Shown: positions 35,585 to 47,200 of the stretch, piece by piece
Layout of the letters: every line of letters starts with the position of its first letter
Position numbering within the stretch: the stretch's first letter is position 1
Assembly (NCBI GenBank): GCA_030267565.1
Contig: BRXU01000002.1
Location: 3,161,501-3,225,500, forward strand
Reading direction: 5' to 3'
Length of the DNA stretch: 64,000 nt
DNA from: Pleodorina starrii
Lineage: Eukaryota; Chlorophyta; Chlorophyceae; Chlamydomonadales; Volvocaceae
The notes under the pieces: model-generated
Seen by the model: only the letters and a program-made list of their open reading frames with translations
Database searches by the model: none
Told to the model about the DNA's origin: nothing
Position numbers and translations under genes: made by a program

Positions 35585-35654
35585 CACAGTTCACAGTCCA
35601 CAGTCCACAGTCCACAGTCCACAGTCCACAGTCCACAGTCCACAGTCCACAGTC
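35585..35654 (+). repeat. Heptanucleotide tandem array (CACAGTC)n
   Basis: Nine perfect copies of CACAGTC (35592-35654) preceded by one variant CACAGTT. It does not match the algal telomere unit TTTTAGGG. Confidence 0.95.
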
Positions 35655-35678
35655 CACACGGACATGGGCAATCCTACA

Positions 35679-35719
35679 GGGCGGGGCCCCCCTGGGCGCT
35701 TCGCGCTGGGGCCCCGCCC
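35679..35719. repeat. GC-rich palindrome, 12-bp perfect arms
   Basis: GGGCGGGGCCCC (35679-35690) and GGGGCCCCGCCC (35708-35719) flank a 17-nt loop that itself contains gcgcttcgcgc. The following gcccaaaaatgat resembles a sequence near 39199. Confidence 0.75.
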
Positions 35720-35889
35720 AAAAATGATCCGGTACCCTTCCTCGGAGCACAGCCTGAACCTGCCGAACGGCAGGGCGGGAACAGCCAAGAGCGTGTAAGA
35801 TAATGAAGCGCAGCTCTCCGCCAGCGGCCTAGGTGGCCCGCTGACACCCGACCAAGAAGTCTGGCAACGACTCCGTGTGAGTCGGGAAG

Positions 35890-36139
35890 TGTAAGCAATA
35901 AAGGCTTATCTCGCGGATGCTCAGGAGCCAGGCTTACACTTCCCCCCCTTCGAGTGAGCCGTCCTCGGCGTCCACGCATGGGGCCTCCCCACCCTCGCAA
36001 GGGTTCACCCGATAGCCATGCGCTTTGACCAGGGATCGAACCGGCGACCTCCCGGGCACGAGGTCGTACGGCATAGGTCTCGATACCAATTGTAAGCAGT
36101 AAAGGCTTATCCCGCGGATGCTCAGGAGCCAGGCTTACA
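35890..36139 (-). mobile_element. Candidate tRNA-derived SINE or composite repeat with near-identical 49-nt ends
   Basis: A 49-nt sequence occurs at 35890-35938 and again, same orientation, at 36091-36139 with two mismatches. Each copy starts TGTAAGC and ends GCTTACA, so each is itself an inverted-repeat unit. Between them, the minus strand carries GGTTCGATCCC (36032-36042), a match to the tRNA internal B box, preceded by a stem-like CGACCT...AGGTCG. No good A box and no poly-A or simple-repeat tail was found. A tRNA pseudogene is the alternative. Confidence 0.5.
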
Positions 36140-37834
36140 GGAAGGCGCGATCACACAGGCCACGGCGTGGGTCTCAATCCTGAGGGACGCAGTGGGCCGT
36201 AACCCTGGACGGCATGTCGGGTCAACCCCTAAATGGAATCAACATGCATGAAACCAACATGCCAAGTCGGCACATCTTCGGAGCTTGGGTCGGATCGCAA
36301 GGGGTATGTTGGTGCGCCTCTATGCGGGTGGATGGCCGGAGCACGCCGCAAACCACGGAACCCCCGCGCTTAAGGGCTAAGCGCTCAGGCCCCCCTGGCC
36401 GCAATCCTCAAGCCCTCCCCTCCTCATGTTAACGGCACGGCTGTCCGGCTGACTCGCACTGCCTTGACCTGGCCGCACTTTCCTTCTCTTGGGACGTTCT
36501 CCGGCGCACTGAACGGCGAGCTGTGGCCCCCTGGCTCTACCCTCCAAACGACACGAAGCCCGCTGGTGCAAAAGCAGCAGAGCAGCACCAGCAGCGGGAG
36601 GACACCGAGACTCATTTTGGGTCCACCGTATGAAGGTTCATATAACAGGACGAGAGGTGCATATACAAGACCAGTTGACAGCGCCGTTCGAGCGCAGTAC
36701 CATGGCGGGCGGGCGGGCGAAGGGCAAAACGGCGCTGCTGGCTGTAGGAGGGGCGGCTAGACCGCTGCGAAATCCCTAATGGATTGTGAAGTCGTGAAAT
36801 GTGGAAAAGTAGCCGTTCCATTAGAAGCTCGACGACCGAAAGGGGAGGGACGTAACGGCCGCGCAATTGTTCATCTCGGGTCCATCACGGGTGCGTATGT
36901 CAGGGTAAACGGCCGTCGGTGGGACGGTTCGGCCACGTAGGCGCCTCACTAAGCAGTGGCGCCCAAGGGAGGGAGGCCGAGGAGGACGGACAATGTCGTC
37001 GATCGATCGCCCGCTGGGCGCCTCCCCACTGCAGCGGTGACGGCCATGATACGGCTAAACGGAAGGAGCATCTGATGGGCACGCTGACTGTCGGAAGGTC
37101 TCAGGAAGTAGGCAGAAGACGGCGGCGGAAGCGACGAGTGTCGAGCAGCTGAGGCGGCATCGAGGCATCCCCCAGCGCCACGGCTGCCGTTGATGAGCCG
37201 CGAGGCGACCGTGCTGTTTGGCTAGGTCCAGAGTACACATTGACAAAGCTCAGACGGACTAGTTACAGGATGAGCAGCAGAGCCGGCCGGTGGCCGAGGT
37301 CCATGCATTGGCGCCAAAACTACATCCTAGCACACTACAAACAACGCCCGAGAGCCTAGGGCTCTACGGGGTAGGGTAACCCCTGCATAGCTGCAAGCAG
37401 ACAATGCCTCAAGGTGACGCTAACAGCGCCCTCTCGGACTGATACAGGGCCAGTTCATAAGGCCCCTCCGACACAACACAGGCGGTGATCCTAGAGCCAT
37501 CCTTTCGAACCTCCGACGTAGTCGTCGTAAAGCCACATCCAAGATGCTCACAAAGACAATAAATGCGGCTTTCACAGCAATAACGCTTGGCGCTTGCACT
37601 TCGTCGCCAACCGCCTCGTTAACGGACTCAACTGACATGGCCCGACAGGCGCCAGTTTCTCAGTGACGTTAGCTTTCCCTGAAACGTATCGGCGGAGTCT
37701 GTTTTCCGTCGCAAACAGGAAATTCAAACATGCGGAAGGACGCCGCTATGATATTTAACACGTAGCAGTGAAGGATGTGATAGGTAGAGAAGCTTTGGGA
37801 GAGTTTGTCATGTGACCGTTGTCATCTGGCATCG

Positions 37835-37876
37835 GGCCCTTTGAACTCGCCTAGATTTAGGCGATGCCAAAGGGCC
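37835..37876. repeat. Two-stem palindrome upstream of the giant gene
   Basis: The outer arms GGCCCTTTG (37835-37843) and CAAAGGGCC (37868-37876) are perfect complements. The inner arms CGCCTA (37848-37853) and TAGGCG (37858-37863) are also perfect. They are separated by a symmetric 4x4 internal loop and a 4-nt terminal loop. It is 326 nt upstream of the ATG at 38202. Confidence 0.8.
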
Positions 37877-38201
37877 GCCCAGTTAAACGCAGGGGCGCAA
37901 ACGCACGCACGGTACCGCTTCGACCAAAAGGTTCACCAAACGAGCACAGAGCTGCGAGGTCCACTTGGCCAAAACCAGCGGCGCCGTGCCTGGCGGTGCG
38001 CCGGCGGGTTCGCATCGTGCCTCGAATGCCAGGACCTAGGACCTCGGATATGCTGCCTCCCCGGTGAACCAGCAAGCAGGCCGCGCGCTGAGCCGCGCTA
38101 CAGCAACCCGCTGTTGACAGCCAGCTGTTTGTAGGAGTTTAAAACTTGCGCAGCGCAAAAGCGCAACCTATCAAGTGGGTTGTGTAGGGTTTGATTAGGG
38201 G

Positions 38202-41200
38202 ATGATCGACAAAAGAAATGGCGCCGGAGGCCAAAACGCCCAGGCGGCCGCCGAGCAGTGCTGTGAGCTGGAGCCGCAGCTGCTTGCCAGCCTGTTCGAC
38301 CTGACGCACTTGCCAGCCGGGCACGAGCAGTCCGAAGCGCATTGTGGGCGGCTGTGTGATCTGGTGGAGCAGTTTGCCGAGCAGGCGTTACGGGAGGTGC
38401 GCGGGGCTGGGTCCGTCCGTCCGGCTTCACTGCACCGCCCTTGAGGTGTGTGATCATGCGGTGAAGTCGAAGCGGTCCGGTGGTTATGACAGTCGCATAC
38501 CCTGCGAAACCTTGCGATTCCGTGAGTGACACTAGACTGGGTCGAAACGCGGCCAAAGCAATTTGTGCCATCCCGCGCCGCGCCCGCGCACTTCCACTTG
38601 GCCATACCGGGTTCCCTGCTGCGTGCTGCCCCTTTGCCCGCAGAGAGACAGTGCCAACCAGTCCGACGGAGACGTCGACTCCACCACCCCCAGCACTCGC
38701 ATCTCCGCCGTCTGGACCGACCTCAGTCGCGAGGATGCCGCCTCCCTCCACTCCGCGGTGGCGCTGCTGCGCTCCCCCTGCCTCACCTGGTTCCCGGACT
38801 TCGGATGCGCGCTGCTGGGCCTGGGGCAGCCGATGCCGAGTGCGGGCGACTGCCGCGGGGCCGCTCCGCCGGGGGTCAGCGTGCGGTCCCGGCCCGGGGA
38901 GCTGTCCCTGTACCTCGTCACGCTGGACGAGTGGCGCTTCCATCTCCACAGGTGGGAGAACTTGTGCAGTAATGCGGATGCGTGGTGTCGTAGCTAATGT
39001 TGCGGACCTTGCTTAGCTGCGTGGGTTGGATTGCACGCGCAAATTGTTGTTGTCTGGTGCTGACGAGTGTGGTCCGCTGCTGCCCCATGGGGGTTGCAAA
39101 ACCGGTGTCAGCTTCCGTTTGCTGTTGATTGCGTTGACTGCGCGAAGCGCCTTCGGGGGACGGAGCCCCCCGCAGACACCTAGGGGGCAGGGGCCGGTGC
39201 CCAAAAATCATTACCACATTTAGGGCTGCATGACGATCAGCCATGGGTACGGTACGCCATCTGCTCATCGCGCTCTCATCCGTACCCCACTGTGTCGCAC
39301 ACGGTTGGCCATAGCTGGCAGGCCGCCACTTACCGCACACTAACCCACACTGCTGCTGTACCCCTATATTATCGTTTGTCCACAGCATGCGCGGCAGCAC
39401 GCAGCACACGGCAAAGTGCGGCGGCCACACGGCCCTCTTCTGCGGCGCTATCCCGGCCGCCCGATATCAGCAGATGGTGGCATCTGTACGCGCCATGATT
39501 CATGAGGCGCTGGAGAAGAGGAAGAAAAAGGGCGAGCACGGCTTCCAGCGCACCCCCGGCTTCGTCCTCGGTGCTGTTTGCAAGGCTTGTGACGCATTGC
39601 CCGGCGCGGACGAGTCAGATGGCGAGCCGGCGGCGGCTGAGGCGGCGGCGGAAAGTGCAGTGACCGGGCCTCCCTCCAACCCACCGCTTGCACGTGGCGG
39701 CTTCACTGATGTGGGGCAGCACACCGGCGGTGACACGATGAGGGAGACGTGCTGGCCGCTGGTCAAGGCCGTCGTACAGGTGCGGGGGGGCACGAACGGT
39801 GGGTGATGACTATACTAGGGTGCGCCGGGCACTCCAGGCGCTGCGATGAACACAACATCAGCGCTGGCTAGCATGTGTGATGGGTGCACGGCAGTGCCTT
39901 TTTGATGCCAGGACGGGGCTGCTCTCTTCAGTAGGGGTAGGGAAGGTCACAGCTCGCAGTCGCATCCACATGTAATGGGGCGTGGCCCGTGCCACGTGGG
40001 TTTGCGGGCCAAAGAGCTGTGCGCCGCATGTCTGCCGTGTGGATATTGGAGGTTGTGAGCTTCCCTTCCCGTGTTTGTGGAGGTTGTGAGCTTCCCTTCC
40101 CTTCACGTCTCACCCAAATGGATCAATATCACTTGTTGCCCAGCTGCCATTTTCCTCCCATTCGATTTTTCACGTTTCAGTTCGCCTTGGCCTTTGAGTA
40201 CGGCGACGTCACCGGCAGCGGGGGCGGCAGCGGATGCGACTTCCTCACCCCGCCTCCGAAGCCCTCCTCTTCCTCGCCGCTGTTCCCCCAAGCCCTGGCC
40301 CATCTGGACCTGTGGCTGCTGCGCCGCCAGCTGCTCCTCATCCAGCCAGACACCGCCACACCGACAGCGCTCAACACCGCCATGCACATGCTGCGTTCCG
40401 CCGCCACCAAGGCCGCCGCCCTGGCCGACCAGGGGTACGACACGCGCGCCTTCGAGGCCGCCTGCCGCCAGGCGGAGGCCCACCTCTCCGCCGCTGCCGC
40501 CCAGCGGGCCCTCTCGGCCGCCCGCTGCGTCGAGCTCCCGCCGCCCGGCTCCCCCGCCCTCTCGGGCAGCTGCACTCTTCCCGGTGGTGTCTTGCCGGAG
40601 CCGCTGCTGCCTCGCGCGGAGGCGGGAGGGCTGGCGGCGGCACGGCAGCGTGCGGAGCGCAACCTGGGCTCCCTGCCGTTGCTGGCCCCCGGCGCGTCGT
40701 TTGCATTAATGCTTGCCTGGGTGTCGTCCCGGCAGCAGTGGCCCGGTGCCGACGGCGATGTGGCGCTTCAGCTGCTGATGCGCTCCGTCGAGCGGGAGCT
40801 GTTCGTGCGCGCCACCGCGGGGTTCGAGGAGGCGCCGTACAACCGGTTGGAGGTGGCGGAGGTGGCGGCGCTGGAGCAGGTAGTCGATGTGTACCGCAGT
40901 GTCGTACAGCAGTTCCTGCGGCAACAAAAGGAGTCAGTTGAGCAGCAGTCACCACAACAAGAGCAGCAGCGGCAGCAGCAGGCGATCCCTCCCTCCACGC
41001 AGCCGGCGGTGATGCAAGTGGAGCTCCTGAGCCGGGAGCTGCTTGTGGTGTGGACCGGATACTGCCTGATGCGTGAGGCGGCGCGGCGGGAGCACCCCAT
41101 TGTGTCCCGCTACGGAGTGTTCGGCTCCCACCACGACCTGCGGCACCTGGTGCTGTCAGACCGGGCCGCTGTGGACGCAGCGCTGGCGGTCGCCGCCTAC

Positions 41201-44200
41201 CTGCAGCGCCACGCGGTGGTGGGCCGACCCCTGTTTTCGAAACTCGACGATGGCGGTGCCACAATGCAGATGGCGGGGGAGTTTGCGCAGGGCTGTCCGC
41301 GGCTGGTAGGAATCTGGGCGGCGGAGTGTCGCGACGCGGACGATCGGGTGGCCGCACACTGGGCTGAGGTACAGCGCAAGCAGGCACTGGCACGGAAGCT
41401 GAGGGCGGAGTTGGCGGAGCTCGAGTCGGAGGGCCGCTCGCTGCAGTCGACCTTGAACCAGCTCAGGTATGGGTACAACTCGGACGTATACGAGGCGCAG
41501 CGGCGAGTAGACAACAATGCGCGCCAGCAGCAGAGTAAGAGATCTGAGCTTGCGGAGGCGGAGAAGGCACCGCCGGCGGTGATGCAGCCGCTGCCAAAGG
41601 ACAGCGGCCGCGCGCTGCGTTGGCTGTTCTTCCTGCACATGCCTCCGCTGTTCCGGCACCTCTCCCGCGCGAGCTTCCTCGCGCAGCAGATGCTGCTGCC
41701 GCGGCCAATGAGCAAGCAGGTCGCGGACGCCATCAGCGTGTCGTACAAGGCGGACCTGACATCGTACCACAATGCCCAGCGGCACACCCGTACATACCTC
41801 CCAAACGGGCCCAACCATCGCCCCAACGGCGAGCAGGGCGCCGTCAAAATCTGGTCCCGGAGCGCGCCGCCGGACCCCACTAGTGTCGGGCCCCAAAAGG
41901 TGGACTCATTCACCTCCCCCTCCGACGGCGTCTGGTACCCCGACGGCCTGGGCCCCTGCATGGCCTGGTCGGGCTCCGGCTCGGCGGCGGACCAGGGCCA
42001 GGGCTTCCCGGCGCACTTCAACCCCTTTGCGCCGCTGCCCGACGTCAGCCTTACGGAATTGTACTTCACGGAGAAGCTGCCGCCACCGATGTACGACACG
42101 GCGTCGACGGCGGCGTCGGCGACTGAGGGCGGCGAGGCGGCGGCGGCGGAGTCGCCGCTGCAGTGGGCCATGCACGTGCGCGCCTCCGCCTCCGAAACCC
42201 GGGCGGACCGGGGCAACCAGGCCATCGCGACCCAGGGTGCGTGGGTGGGTAACATGGGCCGGGGCAGCGGCGCACTCGCCCAGTCCAGTTGGCGCTGCTG
42301 GTACGCTTCGCAATGACCGTCTCATATCGTTTAAGAACCTTCAACTATAGTCCAACTTTGCACCGGTGTAGTCCAACTGCCATCTGCCGCCTTCCGCTGC
42401 CTCCCGCCCCGCCTTCCGCTGCCCTCCCAGACACGAAACCCAGCTGGCTGTCCAAACCCGCATTCCTGGAGTTCTGCTCCCTGCGCGCCTACCCCCTTCG
42501 CCAGCTGCGCCGCCTGGCCGCCGCACTGCACGACCGCATGCAGCCGCTCGACCAGCCCGCCGTACACGTCCTGGTACGACAGCTGCTGTACCACATCGGC
42601 GTGCTGACGGACGGCGGCGACGACGGTTCGCCGCCGCGGCTGCGGTGGCGCGAGGGCTGGGAGCGGCCGGGTGACGTGCTGCCGGCGCTGTGTGCTGAGC
42701 TGTCCACCCTGGCGGACGAGCTGCAAGAGAAACGGCGGGAGCACGAGGCGGTGCTGCTGCTGGGGGAGGTGGCGAGCTACCTGGCCGAATGGCACGCGCC
42801 CTGCCGCGATGTGGCGAGACGCTTCGCGAAGATGACCGCCCGCGTCGCCGACGACTTGGAGGCGGAGGTGGACGCCGCCAGCAATGACGACGACGTGGCG
42901 GCGGCGCTGCTCGCCAAGCAGTGCCGCTGGCGCTGCATGGCGCTTATGTGCTACGGCGGCTCAGGGCCGTTGAATGATGCCGATGATGTGGGCAAGATGG
43001 TGCAGCTGGCGGTGCTGATACACCACGGTCGCGTGTTCCTGCCCGATGCGAGTCTGCGCGCCGCGCTGCAGCCGCTGGTGGTGCGCGCCCACAACGTGCT
43101 GGCCAGCCGCGCGGAAGCCCTGGTGGCGGCGGTGGAGGCACCGGGGCAGCGTGGCAGCGCGCTTCTCACCGCCGCTGTGGCGCGGGTGCTGCCGGGGCGA
43201 ACGCGGGAGGAGCTAGGCGACCTAACCTGGCGCCGTCTGCCCGGGTCCCTGGCCAGCTTCGAGGCCGTGGGGTCTGTCGGCAGCGGCAGCGGCGAAGATG
43301 GAGAGCTGTTTTCTATCAACTTGCTGGACGGCACAGTCTTGTTCGGCGGCTGGCCGCCCAACCGGCTACCGAAGGAGGTCACAGAGCATCCCCTATACGT
43401 GCGGACCTTTGGAAACTGGAACTTCCAGGTGGCGTTCAGCGGCGCGGACGCGAAGAGCGTGATGGAGGGTCTGCGGCTCATTGACGACCGGCGCTACAGA
43501 TTCGCCCTGGGAACCAGCACGGAGGAGCAAGGGCGGCGGTTGGTGATCACGGAGATTGACCCACGGGTCGGTGTGGAGCTGGAGCTGCTGGACGTGGGCG
43601 CTGACGGGCGCTGCGGGCAGTGGGGTGCGCAGCTGCCGACGCGGCTGAGGGAGCTGCACAGTCACTGGCTCTGCAGGTGGGGTTGGATGTGGGGGTGGGG
43701 TGCGCCAGCAGTTGGGGGCTGCATGGGAGAACACACCGCAGCCGTGTGAGTTACCGAATGTGGCGACCTGAGCTGGATGGGCCCACCAACACCTATCAAA
43801 CATACCTATAACCTTACGAGACCCGAAGGACTGTGACCGCATCGCCGCCGAGCCAAACCTGACCGAAAATTACCTGCGACTTAACCACGACAAGAGTGCA
43901 TCATCAGGGGTACCAATACAAATCAGCACACTTCCCCCACCAGTGCCCCTTGCTGCCCCCGATCAAGTACGACCCCATCAACAGCTTGGGGCCGCAACTC
44001 ATGTATGCCTATGCCATATGCAGGAGCGACGGTGTCATGTTGCTGCGACCGCGCAACTTTCTGGAGCGCAGTGTGCAGTTCATCATGCAGGTGCAAGCCG
44101 AGTCCGGCGGCCCCACCGCAGGCGAGCTCGCCAAGCGCGGCTACCACTGCTGGCGCGTGCCCTCCCACCTGCAGTCTCGCCACCACTGGACGGAGCTGCT

Positions 44201-47200
44201 GTCGGTGCCCGAGCTGCGGCAGCAGCTGACAGACCTGCTGGTGCTGCTGCGCGGCTGTGCTGTCCAGGACTTGCTGCTATCCAAGCTGGAGGAGCCGCAG
44301 TTCATCCACGCCTATGACTCCAGGGAGGCGGAGCCGGGGCTGATGCGATTGGAGCTGCCCCGCTTCGGACTGGAGTTCGAGATCCGGCCCAGTGACGGCA
44401 GTGTCACGTCCCGCGACTACAGCGGATACCGCCTGCACCGCCGGCAGCTGCTGGTGTGGGAGAGGGAGGCGGAGGAGGAGGGCGGCGGTGGCAGCGATGA
44501 TGAGGGCACCGGTGGTTCATCGTGCAACGCGGTGCAGTACACGTTGCCGGAGTTTCGGCAGTATCTGGTTCTGGAGCGGTTGCCCGGCACTGGGGTGGTG
44601 CAGGGCGCCCGGCGGGAGGACGTGTTGGTGCTGGTGCCGGCGGGCGGTGTGGAGGTGGGCCAGCAGCAGCAGCAGCAGCCTTCATCCAGAAGTGTGGACG
44701 AGGTCCGGGTGCGAGTCAGCAGCGCCAGCGACGCCCGCCTCAAGGTGAGTGGGGCGTGGGGGCCGGGCGGGCGGCGCCACGTCACCTTTCTGGGGCCACC
44801 GGCGATCAGCTGCCAGGTCACCAACGCAATATATTTTGCTGTGCCTTCACCTTTCCCTTTCCCTTGGCCGCTTTCTCCTGTGTACGGCAGCGCGTGTTGG
44901 CCGTCCATCAAGTTCGGAGGCAGGCACCCTGCCGGCACGTCTGCTGCACGTCAACCTGTTGTACAGTTCACGACCACCCCGCGTCCCGCCTCCGTTCCTT
45001 CGCTGCGCTATCTTTGTTTTTACCCCACGTCCCACAACCGCAGGCTCACTGCTACGAGGTGCACGGCCGCTTCCGCCACCTTCGCGCCGCCTCCATCCCC
45101 GCCCGCCTCCAGCTCGCCGCGCTGTACGCCGCCACCGGCACCCTGCTGCCCGAGCCCCTCAGCCGAGCCACCGGCGGCCAGATGGCGCTGCAGCTGCTGC
45201 GCCAGTGCTGGACCGACCGGCCGCTGGGTGGGGGCTCTGACGGCTCGGCGTTGGCTCAGCTGCGCAGTGTGGGGGACCTGGGGGGCCACCTGGTGCCGGC
45301 GCTGAGGCTGATGGCGAGGGAGGTGGAGGCAAGCGCGAGCCAAGTCAGGCACCTGCACGAGGCGACGGCGACGGCAGCGGCGATGCAGCTCGACGGCGCC
45401 GACGTTGTCGCGGACGCGGTAGTCGGGGACGCCGACGCGGGGACGTCGTACCTCCAGGAGCGAGGTGCGGTGCTGTTGCCGGGAGGATGGGGCCCCAATC
45501 CGCGCGGGCTGCTGACGGCGAATGAGGAGCGCCGAACGCTGGGCGGTGCCCCCGCCGCCTCTACCCGCAGGCAGCCGCCGCCCGAGTGGCGGCGGCGAGG
45601 TCTGTACAGGGCGATCGAGGTGGCGGAGGCGCTGCCAGTGTCAGGCAGCTACCTGGGCAAGGTTGAGGAGCGGCTGAGCGGTCTGGTGGTTAAGACGGCG
45701 AGCGGCATTCGGGATTCAGCACCGCCGTACCCGTTGATGGATCTGTCCGCCGCCGTCGCCAGCAACGGCGAAATGGCCGGGAATGGCGGTGATGGTGGCT
45801 GCGCTGGTTGCAGTGATGGTGACAGTGGTGGCGATGTCACTGATGCAGCAGAGGGACGGCTGTCGGGGTGCCGCAACGGCGGTGCCACCGCGCTGACGCC
45901 GACTCCGCTTCATTTGTCGATGCACCGGGAGTTGGCTGGCAGCTGGGCGGAGCACCACGCCCAGCTGGCGGTGGAGGACTACGGACTGGAGCCGCACACA
46001 GAGCAGGAGATCCGCCGAATAAAGGTGATGGGTTGGTGTGTACCGCACTACCGGTGTATAATTGTACCGCTGTATGTTGCGTGTTGGGTGGGGCTTGCAC
46101 CGTGCGGAGTGAGGATCTTCCCACTGCAGCTTGGGTGCGGCCATGGCTCTACACGGGTGTGAGGTAAGCGCAAATGTCGAGCCCTTCACCCACGGGAGTC
46201 TGGCAACACGCTCATACCCCTGTGCCTGTTGTTCCGTTCTCCCCCCTGCAGGCGGAGGTGACGCAGCGCCGGGCGGCCTCGGAGGAGTACGTCTTCCGCC
46301 ACTTGAGCCACGTTCCCGAGGACGTGGGCTGCCACAGCGTCAGCTTCCGGATGCTTCGGGCGGCGGGGCTGGTCCCCGCACCTGCCCACACGGATCTGCT
46401 GCGGGTCGCCTGGCAGGGAGAGGTGGCGCTGCTGCAGCTCAACCCCTTCCTATCGGCGGGGGCAGTGCAGCGGCTGCGGGAGGGGGTGCTGGTGTGGCTG
46501 CAGCTGTGTGTGCTGGAGGACCGACTGACGAGGCTTGGGCGGCTGGTGGGGGCGGGCGAGGAGTATCGCATCGCGCTCATTCGGGTGGGTGTGCGGTAAC
46601 CGTGTGGGTGGTTTCGCGCCACAGGGGGGTTATGGCGCTGGATGCTGCTTGTTTTGGATCAGGCTTCTGATGCGCGGCCTCCTAGCATAAGTAAGAGGTG
46701 CCATGCCCCAACGTGCGCCACCGACGAGTGTCTCCCCCTCCGACTTTTGCATCGATGCCTTCGCTGCTGCAAGTGCGGCTCGTGTCAACGTTTGCAGCCG
46801 GCTTGGCTAAGGCTTGCCCCTGCCCCTGCCGCTGCCCCTGCCGCCGTTGCGGTGTGTGTTCTTCACAGGAGCTGTTGGTGCGGCGCACCTGGAACCCGGC
46901 TCAGTATCCGCAGTGGCTGGTGTTCGAGGTGGAGGGGCAGCTGCAGATCCGTCCGGAGCAGGAGGCGGTGGCGAGGCACCTGATGAGCCACCCTGGAGCC
47001 ATCGCGCAGCTCAACATGGGCGAGGGAAAGACGCGAGTCATTCTGCCCATGCTGGCGCTGCACTGGGCGGACGGGAGCCAGGTGGTGAGCTGGGGCCCCC
47101 ATTGGGCCCTGTTACCTGACGTTGGTTCCAGCGGGCGCCGGATGGGTCTGCACAAACAAAGACCGGGCGGGCGCCGGATGACTTTAAAGAGACCGGAGTC

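Larger units (their letters stand above)
33559..38201. other. Repeat-bearing gene-poor region, 4.6 kb
   Basis: The first 0.1-0.85 kb is the HSP22 3' UTR (TGTAA at 33694-33698; a second TGTAA at 34384-34388 would include the G/T-rich ttgttgttg stretch). Beyond that there is no supported gene. The region holds diverged direct repeats (34589-34850), a heptanucleotide array (35585-35654), a GC-rich palindrome (35679-35719), a tRNA-like element with repeated ends (35890-36139) and a structured palindrome (37835-37876). ORFs here are short, without family resemblance. The last few hundred bases should include the promoter of the 38202 gene. Confidence 0.5.

Noticed and set aside
35585..35654. Interstitial telomere repeat
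   Set aside because: The unit CACAGTC does not match TTTTAGGG or TTTAGGG in either orientation.
36032..36042. Functional tRNA gene around the B-box
   Set aside because: The B box is good, but no acceptable A box, acceptor stem or 7-nt anticodon loop could be drawn. Treated as a SINE or tRNA-like relic.
44522..46162. 546-codon open frame on the + strand
   Set aside because: Only the part from 45044 is in the true frame of the giant gene. The upstream part is intron and a shifted frame.
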